Part shown: one piece after another, positions 36,412-44,455 of the stretch
Layout of the letters: the number at the start of each line of letters is the position of its first letter
Numbering within the stretch: the first letter of the stretch is position 1
NCBI GenBank assembly: GCA_947039485.1
Contig: CAMQZC010000007.1
Coordinates: 29,181 to 93,180 of the forward strand
Direction of reading: 5' to 3'
Source of the DNA: an uncultured Verrucomicrobiales bacterium
Lineage (GTDB): Bacteria; Verrucomicrobiota; Verrucomicrobiia; Verrucomicrobiales; Akkermansiaceae
Length of the DNA stretch: 64,000 bases
Program-made: the position numbers and the translations under genes
The notes under the pieces: model-generated
The model's input: only the letters and a program-made list of their open reading frames with translations
Databases searched by the model: none
Told to the model about the DNA's origin: nothing

Positions 36412-36957
36412 TTAGGGAGTCTGGGGCTTCCAGCCAGCAGCATCGCAGTGCTTATGTGTCGGCACGAGGCCAGGGTAGAGAGAAATTCTATCCTCACGAT
36501 ACTTCTCCGAGGGGCGAAAAAGGTAACCCGGCGTAGCGCTATTCAACTCATAACTCTTGGCCTTAAAAATGGGCAACACCTGATTACTGTTGGGCTCATA
36601 GGCCATCTTGCCCGTGTAATCACCCTTAATGATATACTCATGGTTATTATCGCTACCATAGATAGCAGAGCCCTTTGGGTACTCATAGCCACGGTCAGGC
36701 GTACGCAATAGAGACTCATCCATGACAACAAGACGCGCCGCACTCCAATGAGACTTAGGAGCACGCATATAGCCCCAAAATCGCGTTGTAGGCACATAAT
36801 AACGCCTACCAATGAAGTAATCGCCCTCCTTCTCCTGCGCAATAACCTTGGCACGAGCCGCGAGAGCCTCGCAATCATTATAGGTGGTGGCGCACTGGCT
36901 TAACAGCGACACAGCAACCACAAGCAAACAAAACTTTAATAAGCGCTCAGTCAACAT
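36412..36957 (-). CDS. lipoprotein of unknown function
   Basis: 181 aa with a lipoprotein signal (MLTERLLKFCLLVVAVSLLSQC, acylated Cys at 22). The mature part has YFIGRRYYVPTTRFWGYMR, then YEYPKGSAIYGSDNNHEYIIKGDYTGKMAYEPNSNQV, aromatic and Gly-rich like an SH3-type or small beta fold. I do not recognise a family. It lies between smpB (20 bp upstream) and ftsA; the ftsA promoter lies after its end. Confidence 0.75.
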   Translation of the reverse strand: MLTERLLKFCLLVVAVSLLSQCATTYNDCEALAARAKVIAQEKEGDYFIGRRYYVPTTRFWGYMRAPKSHWSAARLVVMDESLLRTPDRGYEYPKGSAIYGSDNNHEYIIKGDYTGKMAYEPNSNQVLPIFKAKSYELNSATPGYLFRPSEKYREDRISLYPGLVPTHKHCDAAGWKPQTP

Positions 36958-36977
36958 CTCACGAAAAAAACGAAGAA

Positions 36978-37499
36978 TTAACCCCAGTTCCCCTTATTGA
37001 AGCGACTCACCTCACGCTGAGCCTCGCGCATTTCCACGCGATCCTTGAGGTCATAGCGTTGATCTTGGTGTGTCTTACCAGAGCCCACGCCAATCTCCAC
37101 CTTCACCTTGCCATCCTTCCAGTAGAGGCGCAGCATCGGGAGGGTATAGCCCTTTTGCGCCATCATAATCTCAAGCTTAAGAATCTCGCGTTTGTGCATC
37201 AGCAAGCGACGGGGGCGCTTACTCTCATGCTGGAACCACTGAGCCGCAGTCTCCCAAGGCTGCACAGCGCAGCCGTAGAGAAAAACCTGCCCACGCTCAA
37301 CACGCGCAAAGGCATCCGACACATTCACCTTACCGGCGCGTATCGACTTCACCTCCGTACCGCGCAGCTCGATGCCGCACTCATGCTTTGAGATAATCTC
37401 ATAGTCGCGGCCAGCCTTCTTGTTTCTAGCAATAAGCTTATTGGCGGCCGCGGACGATTTTTTAGCGGCGGCCTTCTTCACGTCTGCTTTTTTAGTCAT
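36978..37499 (-). CDS. smpB: SsrA-binding protein
   Basis: Binds tmRNA and brings it to stalled ribosomes (trans-translation). 173 aa: a Lys/Ala-rich N-terminal extension of about 20 residues, then NKKAGRDYEIISKHECGIELRGTEVKSIRAGKVNVSDAFARV, RRLLMHKREI, and the basic C-terminal tail GKTHQDQRYDLKDR. The ssrA gene itself is not visible nearby. The lipoprotein gene follows by 20 bp. Confidence 0.96.
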   Translation of the reverse strand: MTKKADVKKAAAKKSSAAANKLIARNKKAGRDYEIISKHECGIELRGTEVKSIRAGKVNVSDAFARVERGQVFLYGCAVQPWETAAQWFQHESKRPRRLLMHKREILKLEIMMAQKGYTLPMLRLYWKDGKVKVEIGVGSGKTHQDQRYDLKDRVEMREAQREVSRFNKGNWG

Positions 37500-37592
37500 G
37501 GGTATGGAGAAGGAAAAGCACCGCTACAACATGTGAGCGATGCATTAATAAAATTAAATGATGCAAGAGACAGCTTGCTGCTGAGCAGAAGC

Positions 37593-37883
37593 TTAAACTA
37601 AGCCCTCGCTTGCAGCGGGAGCTACTTCTTCTTCTTCGACAACTTCTTCAGGTTGTACACCAGCAAGGGAATCTGCAATTTCAGCAGCATCCATCTCGCG
37701 CCATACCAATTTACCCTGAATAATCTCCATGAGAGCAATGTCACCGCTACCCATATCAGGGTTGGTGTGAACATAAGGATCAGCACCATGGCTAAGCTGC
37801 TTTACGCGCCTAGAAACGATATTGATGAGCAATTGGTTATCTCCAACAATCTCGGCTGCTTTCTCGATGAGTTCGACTTTCAT
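37593..37883 (-). CDS. rpoZ: RNA polymerase omega subunit
   Basis: 96 aa from the ATG at 37883 (MKVELIEKAAEIVGDNQLLINIVSRRVKQL). The RpoZ pattern is clear: helix 1, then the ARRA/QL-like SRRVKQLSHGADP, a short loop, and DIALMEIIQGKLVW. The C-terminus is an acidic Glu/Val tail. It assists assembly of beta-prime and in some bacteria binds ppGpp. The first 28 codons of the longer frame overlap the promoter and are rejected. Confidence 0.88.
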   Translation of the reverse strand: MKVELIEKAAEIVGDNQLLINIVSRRVKQLSHGADPYVHTNPDMGSGDIALMEIIQGKLVWREMDAAEIADSLAGVQPEEVVEEEEVAPAASEGLV

Positions 37884-37923
37884 GGGATTAATTTGTAAAA
37901 TTGACCGCAACTGCGGGCAGTGC

Positions 37924-37951
37924 ATCATAACACAAGCTGCACGAAATGCAA
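37924..37951 (-). promoter_or_regulatory. rpoZ promoter
   Basis: Minus strand TTGCAT (37951-37946), 16-bp spacer, TATGAT (37929-37924), leader of about 34 nt. Confidence 0.6.
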
Positions 37952-38020
37952 GCCTATTTTCTCTCAATAAAATCAGCAGCTCACGCAGCCTCTAAAATTC
38001 TAGGCCTACTTGGGGTGATT

Positions 38021-38611
38021 TTAGCCGCGATAGATTGTGCCCGGTGCCGTCTGGCACCCCTCCGGCAGCACGCGCCCAGGCAGCAGTACGCTATTGCAGC
38101 CGATGCGAGCATGCGCCCCGATATAGGCTCCGAGCTTATCACAGCCCGTCTCACAGAGCTGCCCCTGCCACGGCATGCGAATCAATCCCGCATCATGTCG
38201 AAAATTACTCAAGATGCAACCGCCACCCAGATTCACATCATCCTCAAGGATAGAATCACCCAAGTAGCTCAGGTGCGAGACAAAGACCATATTTCCTAAA
38301 ATGCAATCCTTGAGCTCTACCGCATGCCCCACACGGCAGCCATCACCTATTTCACAGCATCCGCGCAGATAAGCATTGGGCCCCACTGAGCAATTGCGCC
38401 CAATGCGCACAAATCCCTCAATCACGGTTCCGGCCTTGATTTCTGAGCCTTCAGCCAGTGAAAGCACACCCTCCACGACAGCCGTAGGGTGAATCTTGCC
38501 AGCAATCGAGCTTTCTAGCCCAGGGAGCTCCTTGCGCAGGGCGGCGAGTCGTTGCCAAGGCGGTGGCGGCGAGCAGCTGTTGTTGCCAGCATTCATCCCC
38601 TGATCGCTCAA
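38021..38611 (-). CDS. left-handed beta-helix (hexapeptide) acyltransferase-like protein
   Basis: 196 aa. From about residue 40 the sequence follows hexapeptide repeats ([LIV]-G-x4): HPTAVVEGVLSLAEGSEIKAGTVIEGFVRIGRNCSVGPNAYLRG and so on, as in the GlmU C-terminal half. SHLSYLGDSILEDDVNLGGGCILSNFRHD closely recalls the GlmU acetyltransferase loop (HLSYIGDA..G...N.GAGTI..N.DG). It may acetylate a sugar phosphate, but no nucleotidyltransferase domain is present. The frame opens with a TTG that directly follows the stop of the upstream lipoprotein gene; an ATG five codons later (38596) is an alternative. Confidence 0.85.
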   Translation of the reverse strand: MSDQGMNAGNNSCSPPPPWQRLAALRKELPGLESSIAGKIHPTAVVEGVLSLAEGSEIKAGTVIEGFVRIGRNCSVGPNAYLRGCCEIGDGCRVGHAVELKDCILGNMVFVSHLSYLGDSILEDDVNLGGGCILSNFRHDAGLIRMPWQGQLCETGCDKLGAYIGAHARIGCNSVLLPGRVLPEGCQTAPGTIYRG

Positions 38612-39070
38612 TTAGCTGCGCTCAGGCAGTTTATTAACGTAGGGCAGGAGCAGCGCATAGAGCGCGGCCTGATCAGGAGCACTGAGCTGCACATCATCCA
38701 GATAAATCTTCTCATCCTTGGTATAGCCTGCAATGTTCAATTCATTACTCGCATAGAGGTAGAAGAGTTTTTTCTCCACATCCTCCATCTGCTCGGCCAT
38801 GAGCTCATCGTTCAGCTCGGAGCTCATGATGTGCAGGCGACCGCGCAGAATAATCTCCTGCACAGCCTCATGATCAGCATCAGTGAGTCGGTGAATATCA
38901 CTCTCATCAAGCAACCAACCGGGGATGCAGGGAGTAATCGCGATTTTGGACGCAGATAGCGCCTCGCCGACCTCACTACGCTCCAACGCACTCAAGCTGC
39001 TAGGGCTGCTAGAGCAGGCGGGCATCAACATCGACGCAAGAATTAGGACTGGGGTTGCCAATTTCATCAT
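38612..39070 (-). CDS. lipoprotein of unknown function
   Basis: 152 aa with a lipoprotein signal (MMKLATPVLILASMLMPAC, Cys at 19; the second ATG at 39067 is equally possible). The mature part is mostly helical and acidic (DEAVQEIILRGRLHIMSSELNDELMAEQMEDVEKKLFYLY). No family recognised. It heads a two-gene unit with the hexapeptide protein and diverges from ispE. Confidence 0.7.
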   Translation of the reverse strand: MMKLATPVLILASMLMPACSSSPSSLSALERSEVGEALSASKIAITPCIPGWLLDESDIHRLTDADHEAVQEIILRGRLHIMSSELNDELMAEQMEDVEKKLFYLYASNELNIAGYTKDEKIYLDDVQLSAPDQAALYALLLPYVNKLPERS

Positions 39071-39211
39071 GAGGGGAAGCTACTTGGTTATGAGCAGCAT
39101 TACGATTCATATTTTACGCAAAGATAAAGATGTTGCAAGACAAAATCAACGCAGATTACCAACAAGTGGTATTTAATGTCGCATTTTTTGACAGACAGCC
39201 TCAGCTCAGCC

Positions 39212-39240
39212 TTGCCAGCAGTCCCCCCATCGTGTACACT
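39212..39240 (+). promoter_or_regulatory. ispE promoter
   Basis: TTGCCA (39212-39217), 17-bp spacer, TACACT (39235-39240), 7 nt to the ATG at 39248: a leaderless arrangement that also decides the start. Confidence 0.7.
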
Positions 39241-39247
39241 CAAAGAC

Positions 39248-40087
39248 ATGAACGAACTGAGTGCCCCGGCCAAGATCAACCTCTCCCTGCGCATCCTCAG
39301 CAAGCGAGAAGACGGCTTTCACGAGCTTGATACAGTCATGGCACCCCTAGACCTCTGCGATGAGCTCCAGTTCCATAACTCCCGCACCAGCACCATCATC
39401 TGCGAGACCGAGGGCGTACCAACCGATGAGAGCAACCTCATCATGAAGGCTATTCGCATCTTTGAGAGCGCATACGGTCGCAAGGCCAAGCAGCGCATCA
39501 CCCTCATCAAGAACATCCCCCATGGCGCGGGTCTAGGCGGAGGTAGCTCCAATGCCACCAGCACACTGCTGGCGCTCAACGAGCGACTCGGCACCAACTA
39601 CGACAGCGAGGAGCTCCACGCCATGGCAGCCCAGCTGGGTAGCGACACCAACTTCTTCCTCAATCCCTGCATCAGCCGATGCACAGGACGCGGCGAGATT
39701 ATTGAGCCCATCACCGAGCTCTGCGACTGGAGCAGCCCCATCGTGCTACTCAAGCCCGACTTTAGCATCTCTACGCCATCCATCTTCAAGAACTACGCCG
39801 ACAGCAACCAATTGCCCGAGTTCCACTACGAGCCTCAAATGGCCGATGGCGTCGAACTCGTCAACGACCTAGAACGACCGGCCTTTGCCAAATTCCCCAT
39901 CCTCGGCATCATGAAAAACTGGCTCCTCGCTCAAGCAGGAGTCAAGGGGGCGCTCATGAGCGGCTCTGGATCGAGCCTCTACGCTCTCACCGAGACCGCC
40001 GAGCAAGCGCAGAGCATCGCCAAGGCCGCTAAGCGTAAGTTTGGGCGCAGCCTCGTGAGCCACTGCGGCATCATCAACTCCAACTAA
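39248..40087 (+). CDS. ispE: 4-(cytidine 5'-diphospho)-2-C-methyl-D-erythritol kinase
   Basis: GHMP kinase of the MEP isoprenoid pathway, 279 aa. The catalytic Lys is in APAKINLSLRI, the ATP loop is IPHGAGLGGGSSNATSTL, the catalytic Asp is in QLGSDTNFFL, and motif 3 is GALMSGSGSSLYAL. The ATG at 39248 is used rather than an upstream frame because it is 7 nt after the -10 box and matches family starts. The siroheme-decarboxylase-like gene begins 3 bp after the stop. Confidence 0.95.
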   Translation: MNELSAPAKINLSLRILSKREDGFHELDTVMAPLDLCDELQFHNSRTSTIICETEGVPTDESNLIMKAIRIFESAYGRKAKQRITLIKNIPHGAGLGGGSSNATSTLLALNERLGTNYDSEELHAMAAQLGSDTNFFLNPCISRCTGRGEIIEPITELCDWSSPIVLLKPDFSISTPSIFKNYADSNQLPEFHYEPQMADGVELVNDLERPAFAKFPILGIMKNWLLAQAGVKGALMSGSGSSLYALTETAEQAQSIAKAAKRKFGRSLVSHCGIINSN

Positions 40088-40089
40088 AC

Positions 40090-41220
40090 ATGAGCAGCCC
40101 TGAATACTCCGCAGCCGATGAGACCAATCGTCGCATCCTCACAATTGCGGAGGATGAACTTCTCGGCTTCCACCGCCATCCCTTTGCCGTCATCGCCCAG
40201 CGCAGCGGCCTGAGCGAAAGCATCGTCATCCAACGACTCCGCGGCATGCTCCAAGCAGGCACGATTCGCCGCCTGCGCCAGACCCTACTCTCCACCAGCC
40301 TTGCCGATGGAGCTCTGCTCGCATGGCAGGTCCCCGAGCACAGACTGGAGAGCGCCTACGCGTGGCTCAAGGAGAACGACCCCTTCACAGGTCACGTCGT
40401 GCTGCGCAGCTGCAACAACCCCGAGGCCCCTGGCGCCAGCTACCGCCTCTGGACCACCCTCAAGGTACCCACAGGCAGCGGCAGCATCCAATCCCACTGC
40501 AATCTCATTGCAAAGCACATCGGAGCAAGCGACTTCATCCCCCTGCCCGTGGTGGGCATGTTCGCCCTCTCCGTCGGTCACGTCAAGCGTGCAGGACTCC
40601 AGCCCGGAGACAAGCTCCCAGAGCCCGCCTCCATGCAATGCCCCAGCCGCCCCGAGCTCAGTGAGCGAGAGTGGCAGCTGCTGCTTAGCATCAAGGAGAG
40701 CCTCCAACTCGATGAAATCTGCTCCGACCCATGGCAAGCCCGCGCCCATGCCCTCGGCATGAGCCACGAGGAATACTGCGAGCTCGCCGAGCAACTCGAC
40801 CGCAAAAAAGTCATTGGTCGCTTTGCTACCTTTCTCGACCACAACGGCAGAGGCGGTCACGAGGCAGGCACACGCGCGAGCGGTCTCTTTCACTGGACAG
40901 TCCCAGCAGGCTACGAGCAGCAGGCCGGGAGCGAGTGCGGTCGCCACATCTGCATGACCCATTGCTACTGGCGCAGCGGAGGAGAGAAGCTCGGTAACGC
41001 TCAAATCATGGGAGTCGTCCACAGCAAAAGCCGCGAAGGCGTCCTCGCACACAAGGCCGCCATTGACGCCCACCTTAGCGCCTGCAACATCCCCATCCTG
41101 CACAGTACTCTCTTTTGGAGCGAGCGAGCCGAAATCCGCCCCAGCGAAATAAACCCCTCAATCTACCAAAACTGGCTCCTCAAAATGAGCCAAATTAGCG
41201 AGCCTGATAACGAGATTTAA
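40090..41220 (+). CDS. fused AhbA/AhbB (NirD/L)-type siroheme decarboxylase-like protein
   Basis: 376 aa made of two related halves, each an AsnC/Lrp-like winged helix plus a ferredoxin-like domain. First half: HPFAVIAQRSGLSESIVIQRLRGMLQAGTIRRL, then LLAWQVPEHRLESAYAWL. Second half: ALGMSHEEYCELAEQLDRKKVIGRFATFLDHNGRG, then FHWTVPAGYEQQ, ICMTHCYWRSGG and IMGVVHSKSREGV. The GRFATFLDH..., THCYWR and MGVVHSKSRE blocks match the siroheme decarboxylase pattern (RRFGAVLxH, SHCYxR, MxHGxSRE), not amino-acid regulators. The family makes 12,18-didecarboxysiroheme on the way to haem (Ahb route) or haem d1. The two subunits are usually separate genes; here they are fused. Confidence 0.82.
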   Translation: MSSPEYSAADETNRRILTIAEDELLGFHRHPFAVIAQRSGLSESIVIQRLRGMLQAGTIRRLRQTLLSTSLADGALLAWQVPEHRLESAYAWLKENDPFTGHVVLRSCNNPEAPGASYRLWTTLKVPTGSGSIQSHCNLIAKHIGASDFIPLPVVGMFALSVGHVKRAGLQPGDKLPEPASMQCPSRPELSEREWQLLLSIKESLQLDEICSDPWQARAHALGMSHEEYCELAEQLDRKKVIGRFATFLDHNGRGGHEAGTRASGLFHWTVPAGYEQQAGSECGRHICMTHCYWRSGGEKLGNAQIMGVVHSKSREGVLAHKAAIDAHLSACNIPILHSTLFWSERAEIRPSEINPSIYQNWLLKMSQISEPDNEI

Positions 41221-41325
41221 AACCCAAGGGATTGGGTAGGAATAGCCCTCATCCTAACAGCTCGCTCACCCCAAATACCCCAACTCTGAAAAACGACGAA
41301 AAATGCTCAGCAGCATAGAATTGAC

Positions 41326-41354
41326 TTGACAGAGATGCCCCCCTTAACTATACT
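41326..41354 (+). promoter_or_regulatory. mreB promoter
   Basis: Perfect TTGACA (41326-41331), 17-bp spacer, TATACT (41349-41354). The leader to the ATG at 41503 is about 140 nt, the longest in the window. Confidence 0.8.
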
Positions 41355-41489
41355 TTCACAGAGGTTCGTATCGTTTTTGCAGTCTGCAACTTGGCACCTG
41401 TCAATCTAGCTTATTCAAGCTCAATCCCCTAAGAAGGAAAGCCTGTATAGTTTGACCGGAGCAAAGGTACCCATCTTACTAAACACAAC

Positions 41490-41502
41490 TTTTTCCTATA
41501 AA
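41490..41502 (+). promoter_or_regulatory. TTTTTCCTATAA element at the mreB start
   Basis: An exact 12-mer also found twice before alaS (48328, 48340). TATAAA (41497-41502) directly abuts the mreB ATG, so if it acts as a -10 box the transcript would begin inside the gene. Confidence 0.45.
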
Positions 41503-42519
41503 ATGTTTCGATTTATAAAAAAACTAACCTCGATGCTCTCCTATGACATCGGGATAGACTTAGGCACGGCTAACACGCTTATTTACATTAAGAGCCAAGG
41601 CATTGTACTGAGGGAACCCTCAGTAGTCGCAATGAAAGGCGATCAAGTCAAGGCTGTTGGTGAGGAAGCACGACGCATGATTGGTCGTACTCCTGGCAGC
41701 GTCGTTGCCATCCGCCCCCTCAAAGAGGGTGTCATCGCCGACTTCAACGTCGCAGAACAGATGATTCGCTACTTCATCAAAAAGGCGAGCCCTAAGCGTC
41801 GCCTGCGCGGCCCCCGCATCCTCATCGCGCACCCCAGCGGCATCACCGAGGTTGAGCGTCGCGCCATTGAGGAGTCCGCCTACCATGCAGGCGCGATTCG
41901 CGTAGAACTTATCGAGGAGCCGATGGCTGCCGCTATTGGCGTAGGCCTCCCCGTTTCCGAGCCTGTAGGCAATATGATTGTAGACATCGGCGGTGGTACC
42001 ACTGAGGTCGCCATCATCTCACTCTCAGGCATTGTTTATAGTCAGTCAGAAAAGTGCGGTGGCGACGCCCTCGATGACACAATTATACGCCACATGCAGT
42101 CGGCGCACAACCTCCTTGTTGGCCCTCGCACGGCCGAAGAAATCAAAATCCGCATCGGCTCCGCCCACCCTCTCCAGCAAGAGCTGGAAATGGAGGTCAA
42201 GGGGCGTGATCGCGGCACCGGACTTCCCAAGACGGTGAACGTACATTCCGAAGAGATCCGTCTGTCACTCCAAGACAAGTTGAACATGATTGTCAACGCT
42301 GTCCGACAGACGCTCGACCACTGCCCGCCAGAGCTGGCAAGTGATTTGTACGATCGTGGCATCACGGTAGCTGGCGGCGGCGCACTCCTGCGCGGCCTCA
42401 GCAACCTCCTGCACGAGCAAACGGGGCTTCCCATTATCATCTCCGAAGACCCCTTAGGAGCCGTTGCTGAAGGCACAGGTATGTACCTTCAAGAGAACGA
42501 CGGCGCCTTTGATGACTAA
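41503..42519 (+). CDS. mreB: rod-shape-determining protein MreB
   Basis: Bacterial actin that organises lateral wall synthesis, 338 aa. IGIDLGTANTLIY, ILIAHPSGITEVERRAIEESA, IVDIGGGTTEVAIISL and VAGGGALLRGLSNLL are all present. The ATG at 41503 gives the N-terminus MFRFIKKLTSML, a plausible amphipathic membrane-binding helix like that of E. coli MreB. A second in-frame ATG at 41533 would give a form without it. An upstream TTG at 41452 has AAGGA before it, but the residues it would add are unlike MreB. mreC is not adjacent. Confidence 0.96.
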   Translation: MFRFIKKLTSMLSYDIGIDLGTANTLIYIKSQGIVLREPSVVAMKGDQVKAVGEEARRMIGRTPGSVVAIRPLKEGVIADFNVAEQMIRYFIKKASPKRRLRGPRILIAHPSGITEVERRAIEESAYHAGAIRVELIEEPMAAAIGVGLPVSEPVGNMIVDIGGGTTEVAIISLSGIVYSQSEKCGGDALDDTIIRHMQSAHNLLVGPRTAEEIKIRIGSAHPLQQELEMEVKGRDRGTGLPKTVNVHSEEIRLSLQDKLNMIVNAVRQTLDHCPPELASDLYDRGITVAGGGALLRGLSNLLHEQTGLPIIISEDPLGAVAEGTGMYLQENDGAFDD

Positions 42520-42532
42520 GACTTAAAACCGC

Positions 42533-42574
42533 CTGTATCTAGTATGAGGAGCTCACACCGCATACTAGATACAG
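42533..42574. terminator. 14-bp perfect hairpin after mreB
   Basis: CTGTATCTAGTATG (42533-42546) and CATACTAGATACAG (42561-42574), loop of 14 nt. No T-run follows. It may end or protect the mreB transcript. Confidence 0.6.
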
Positions 42575-42722
42575 AGAGGCTCAGCAGCAAAGGCCAAGAG
42601 GCTAGCACGCTACGCTAACCCAACTAAGCCCCCTGCCAGCAGCCTTTTAAGCTCCCTAGCATTAACCATCTGGCAATAAATTTACACAACCGAGACATAC
42701 AACCTTGTCCCTATTTTTTAAA

Positions 42723-44318
42723 ATGATTCATACTGTGAAACGCCTACTTGGGTTCGGTCAATGCGACCCCAAGCAAGGCACAACCATCGTCATTAACTCC
42801 GAGAAACTTGAACGCCGTGTCGCACTCCTTGAGAATGGCGTCTTGGAAGAATACAACATCGAGCGTGAAGGCGAAGACAATATCGTTGGCGGCATCTTCA
42901 AAGGTCGAGTCAAGAACATCGAGCCTGGCCTCAAAGCCATGTTCGTTGACATTGGCTACGAGAAGAACGCCTTCCTTCACTTCTGGGATGCACTCCCACT
43001 CGCACTTGACTCCTCACTTGAGGAAATCCAGCGCGAAGGCCGCCCTAAAAAGCAGCAGAAGAAAATCACCAGCAAAGACATCCCCGATATCTACCCCATC
43101 GGTGCAGAGATCATGGTGCAAGTCACCAAGGGCTCCATCAGCTCCAAGGGACCTCGCGTCACCACCAACATATCGCTGGCTGGTCGCTACATCGTACTCA
43201 TGCCTTTCACTGACCAATTTGGCATCTCTCGCAAGATTGATGAGCCTAAGGAACGTCAGCGCCTGCGACAAATCGTACAAAAGCTCAATGTCCCCGAGGG
43301 CATGGGTATCATCATGCGCACGGTGGCTCAAGGTCAGCGATTCCGCCACTTTGTCCGCGATCTCGCCATGCTGCTCCAGCAGTGGAATGAGGTTGAGGAA
43401 AAAAGCGCTAAGCGCCACGCCCCTCTCTGCGTCTACCGCGAGCCCGATCTCATCGAGCGCACGGCACGTGACTTCCTCACTGACAATGTAGACTACATCG
43501 TCTGCGATAATCAGGAGACCACGCAACGCATGCTCGATATAGCAGGCAGCATCTCACGCCGATCCAAGCGCTACATCCAGCATCTGGCTACCCGCGCACC
43601 CATCTTTGAAGAACTTGGCGTGCAGAAGCAAATCAACGAGGCCTTCCAGCGCCAAGTCTTGCTCCCCTGTGGTGGTTACCTCGTCATTGACGAGACCGAA
43701 GCACTCATCGCCATCGACATCAACACCGGCCGCAACAAGGGCAACAAGGATCTCGACAAGACGATCCTTGAAACCAACCTTGAATCAGCCCGTGAGATCG
43801 CGCGCCAGCTACGCCTGCGCAACATCGGTGGCCTCGTGGTCGTCGACTTTATCGACATGCGTCACCGCAAGGATCAGATGGCCGTCTACAAGGCCATGAA
43901 AGACGCCCTCAAGCGCGACAAGGCAAAGACTCAGGTCATGCAAATCACCCCCATCGGTCTCATGGAGATGACGCGCCAGCGCATCAACGAATCCCTGCTT
44001 GACCATGTGAATGATCACTGCCCCTACTGCCTCGGCCGAGGACGCATCAAGAGCATCATGACAATGAGCGTTGAAATTCAGCGCCAAATCAAGGCCACCA
44101 TCATGAAGCACCGCGACAACGTCGGTGACATGGTCGTCGTCGTCAACAGCGACGTGCTCTCACGCTTCAAGAACGAAGATGCAAACCTGCTCATGGAGCT
44201 GGAGCGTCAATGCGCTGGTCGTCTGACCTTCCGCAGCGACTCCACCATCCACCGTGAAGCCTTTGCTATCCTCGACCCATCGCAGGGCGGCAAGCCTCTC
44301 TACCAGCTTAACAAGTAA
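42723..44318 (+). CDS. rng: ribonuclease E/G family protein
   Basis: Endoribonuclease, 531 aa from the ATG at 42723 (a TTG at 42705 is an alternative). Order: short N-terminal strand, S1 domain (about 45-150, IVGGIFKGRVKNIEPGLKAMFVDIGYEKNAFLH), 5'-sensor region, DNase I-like catalytic core with LIAIDINTGRNKGNKDLDKTILETNLESA and VVVDFIDMRHRKD (two metal Asp), and the zinc-link CPYCLGRG. There is no long disordered degradosome-scaffold tail as in E. coli RNase E, so it is of RNase G length. Role: mRNA decay and rRNA processing. A strong intrinsic terminator follows. Confidence 0.95.
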   Translation: MIHTVKRLLGFGQCDPKQGTTIVINSEKLERRVALLENGVLEEYNIEREGEDNIVGGIFKGRVKNIEPGLKAMFVDIGYEKNAFLHFWDALPLALDSSLEEIQREGRPKKQQKKITSKDIPDIYPIGAEIMVQVTKGSISSKGPRVTTNISLAGRYIVLMPFTDQFGISRKIDEPKERQRLRQIVQKLNVPEGMGIIMRTVAQGQRFRHFVRDLAMLLQQWNEVEEKSAKRHAPLCVYREPDLIERTARDFLTDNVDYIVCDNQETTQRMLDIAGSISRRSKRYIQHLATRAPIFEELGVQKQINEAFQRQVLLPCGGYLVIDETEALIAIDINTGRNKGNKDLDKTILETNLESAREIARQLRLRNIGGLVVVDFIDMRHRKDQMAVYKAMKDALKRDKAKTQVMQITPIGLMEMTRQRINESLLDHVNDHCPYCLGRGRIKSIMTMSVEIQRQIKATIMKHRDNVGDMVVVVNSDVLSRFKNEDANLLMELERQCAGRLTFRSDSTIHREAFAILDPSQGGKPLYQLNK

Positions 44319-44337
44319 GTAGAAGCATCATACCTCT

Positions 44338-44375
44338 AAGGCGCCAGCTCTCGATAAGAGCTGGCGCCTTTTTTT
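44338..44375 (+). terminator. rng terminator
   Basis: AAGGCGCCAGCTC (44338-44350), loop TCGATAA, GAGCTGGCGCCTT (44358-44370), then a run of seven T: a textbook intrinsic terminator. Confidence 0.95.
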
Positions 44376-44455
44376 ATGCATCCTCCCTGCATGACATGCC
44401 ACGCGCTAGCACTTCCCCCCAGCCCGCACTATACTGAGCGCAACAGCCCACGCCC

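Noticed and set aside
36958..37592. ssrA (tmRNA) next to smpB
   Set aside because: The short gaps around smpB contain no tRNA-like acceptor arm or tag-coding region.
40090..41220. AsnC/Lrp transcription regulator
   Set aside because: The winged-helix parts resemble Lrp, but the duplicated layout and the GRFATFLDH, THCYWR and GVVHSKSRE blocks fit siroheme decarboxylases better.
42520..42722. Small gene between mreB and rng
   Set aside because: Only a hairpin and AT-rich DNA are visible; no frame with plausible codon use was seen.
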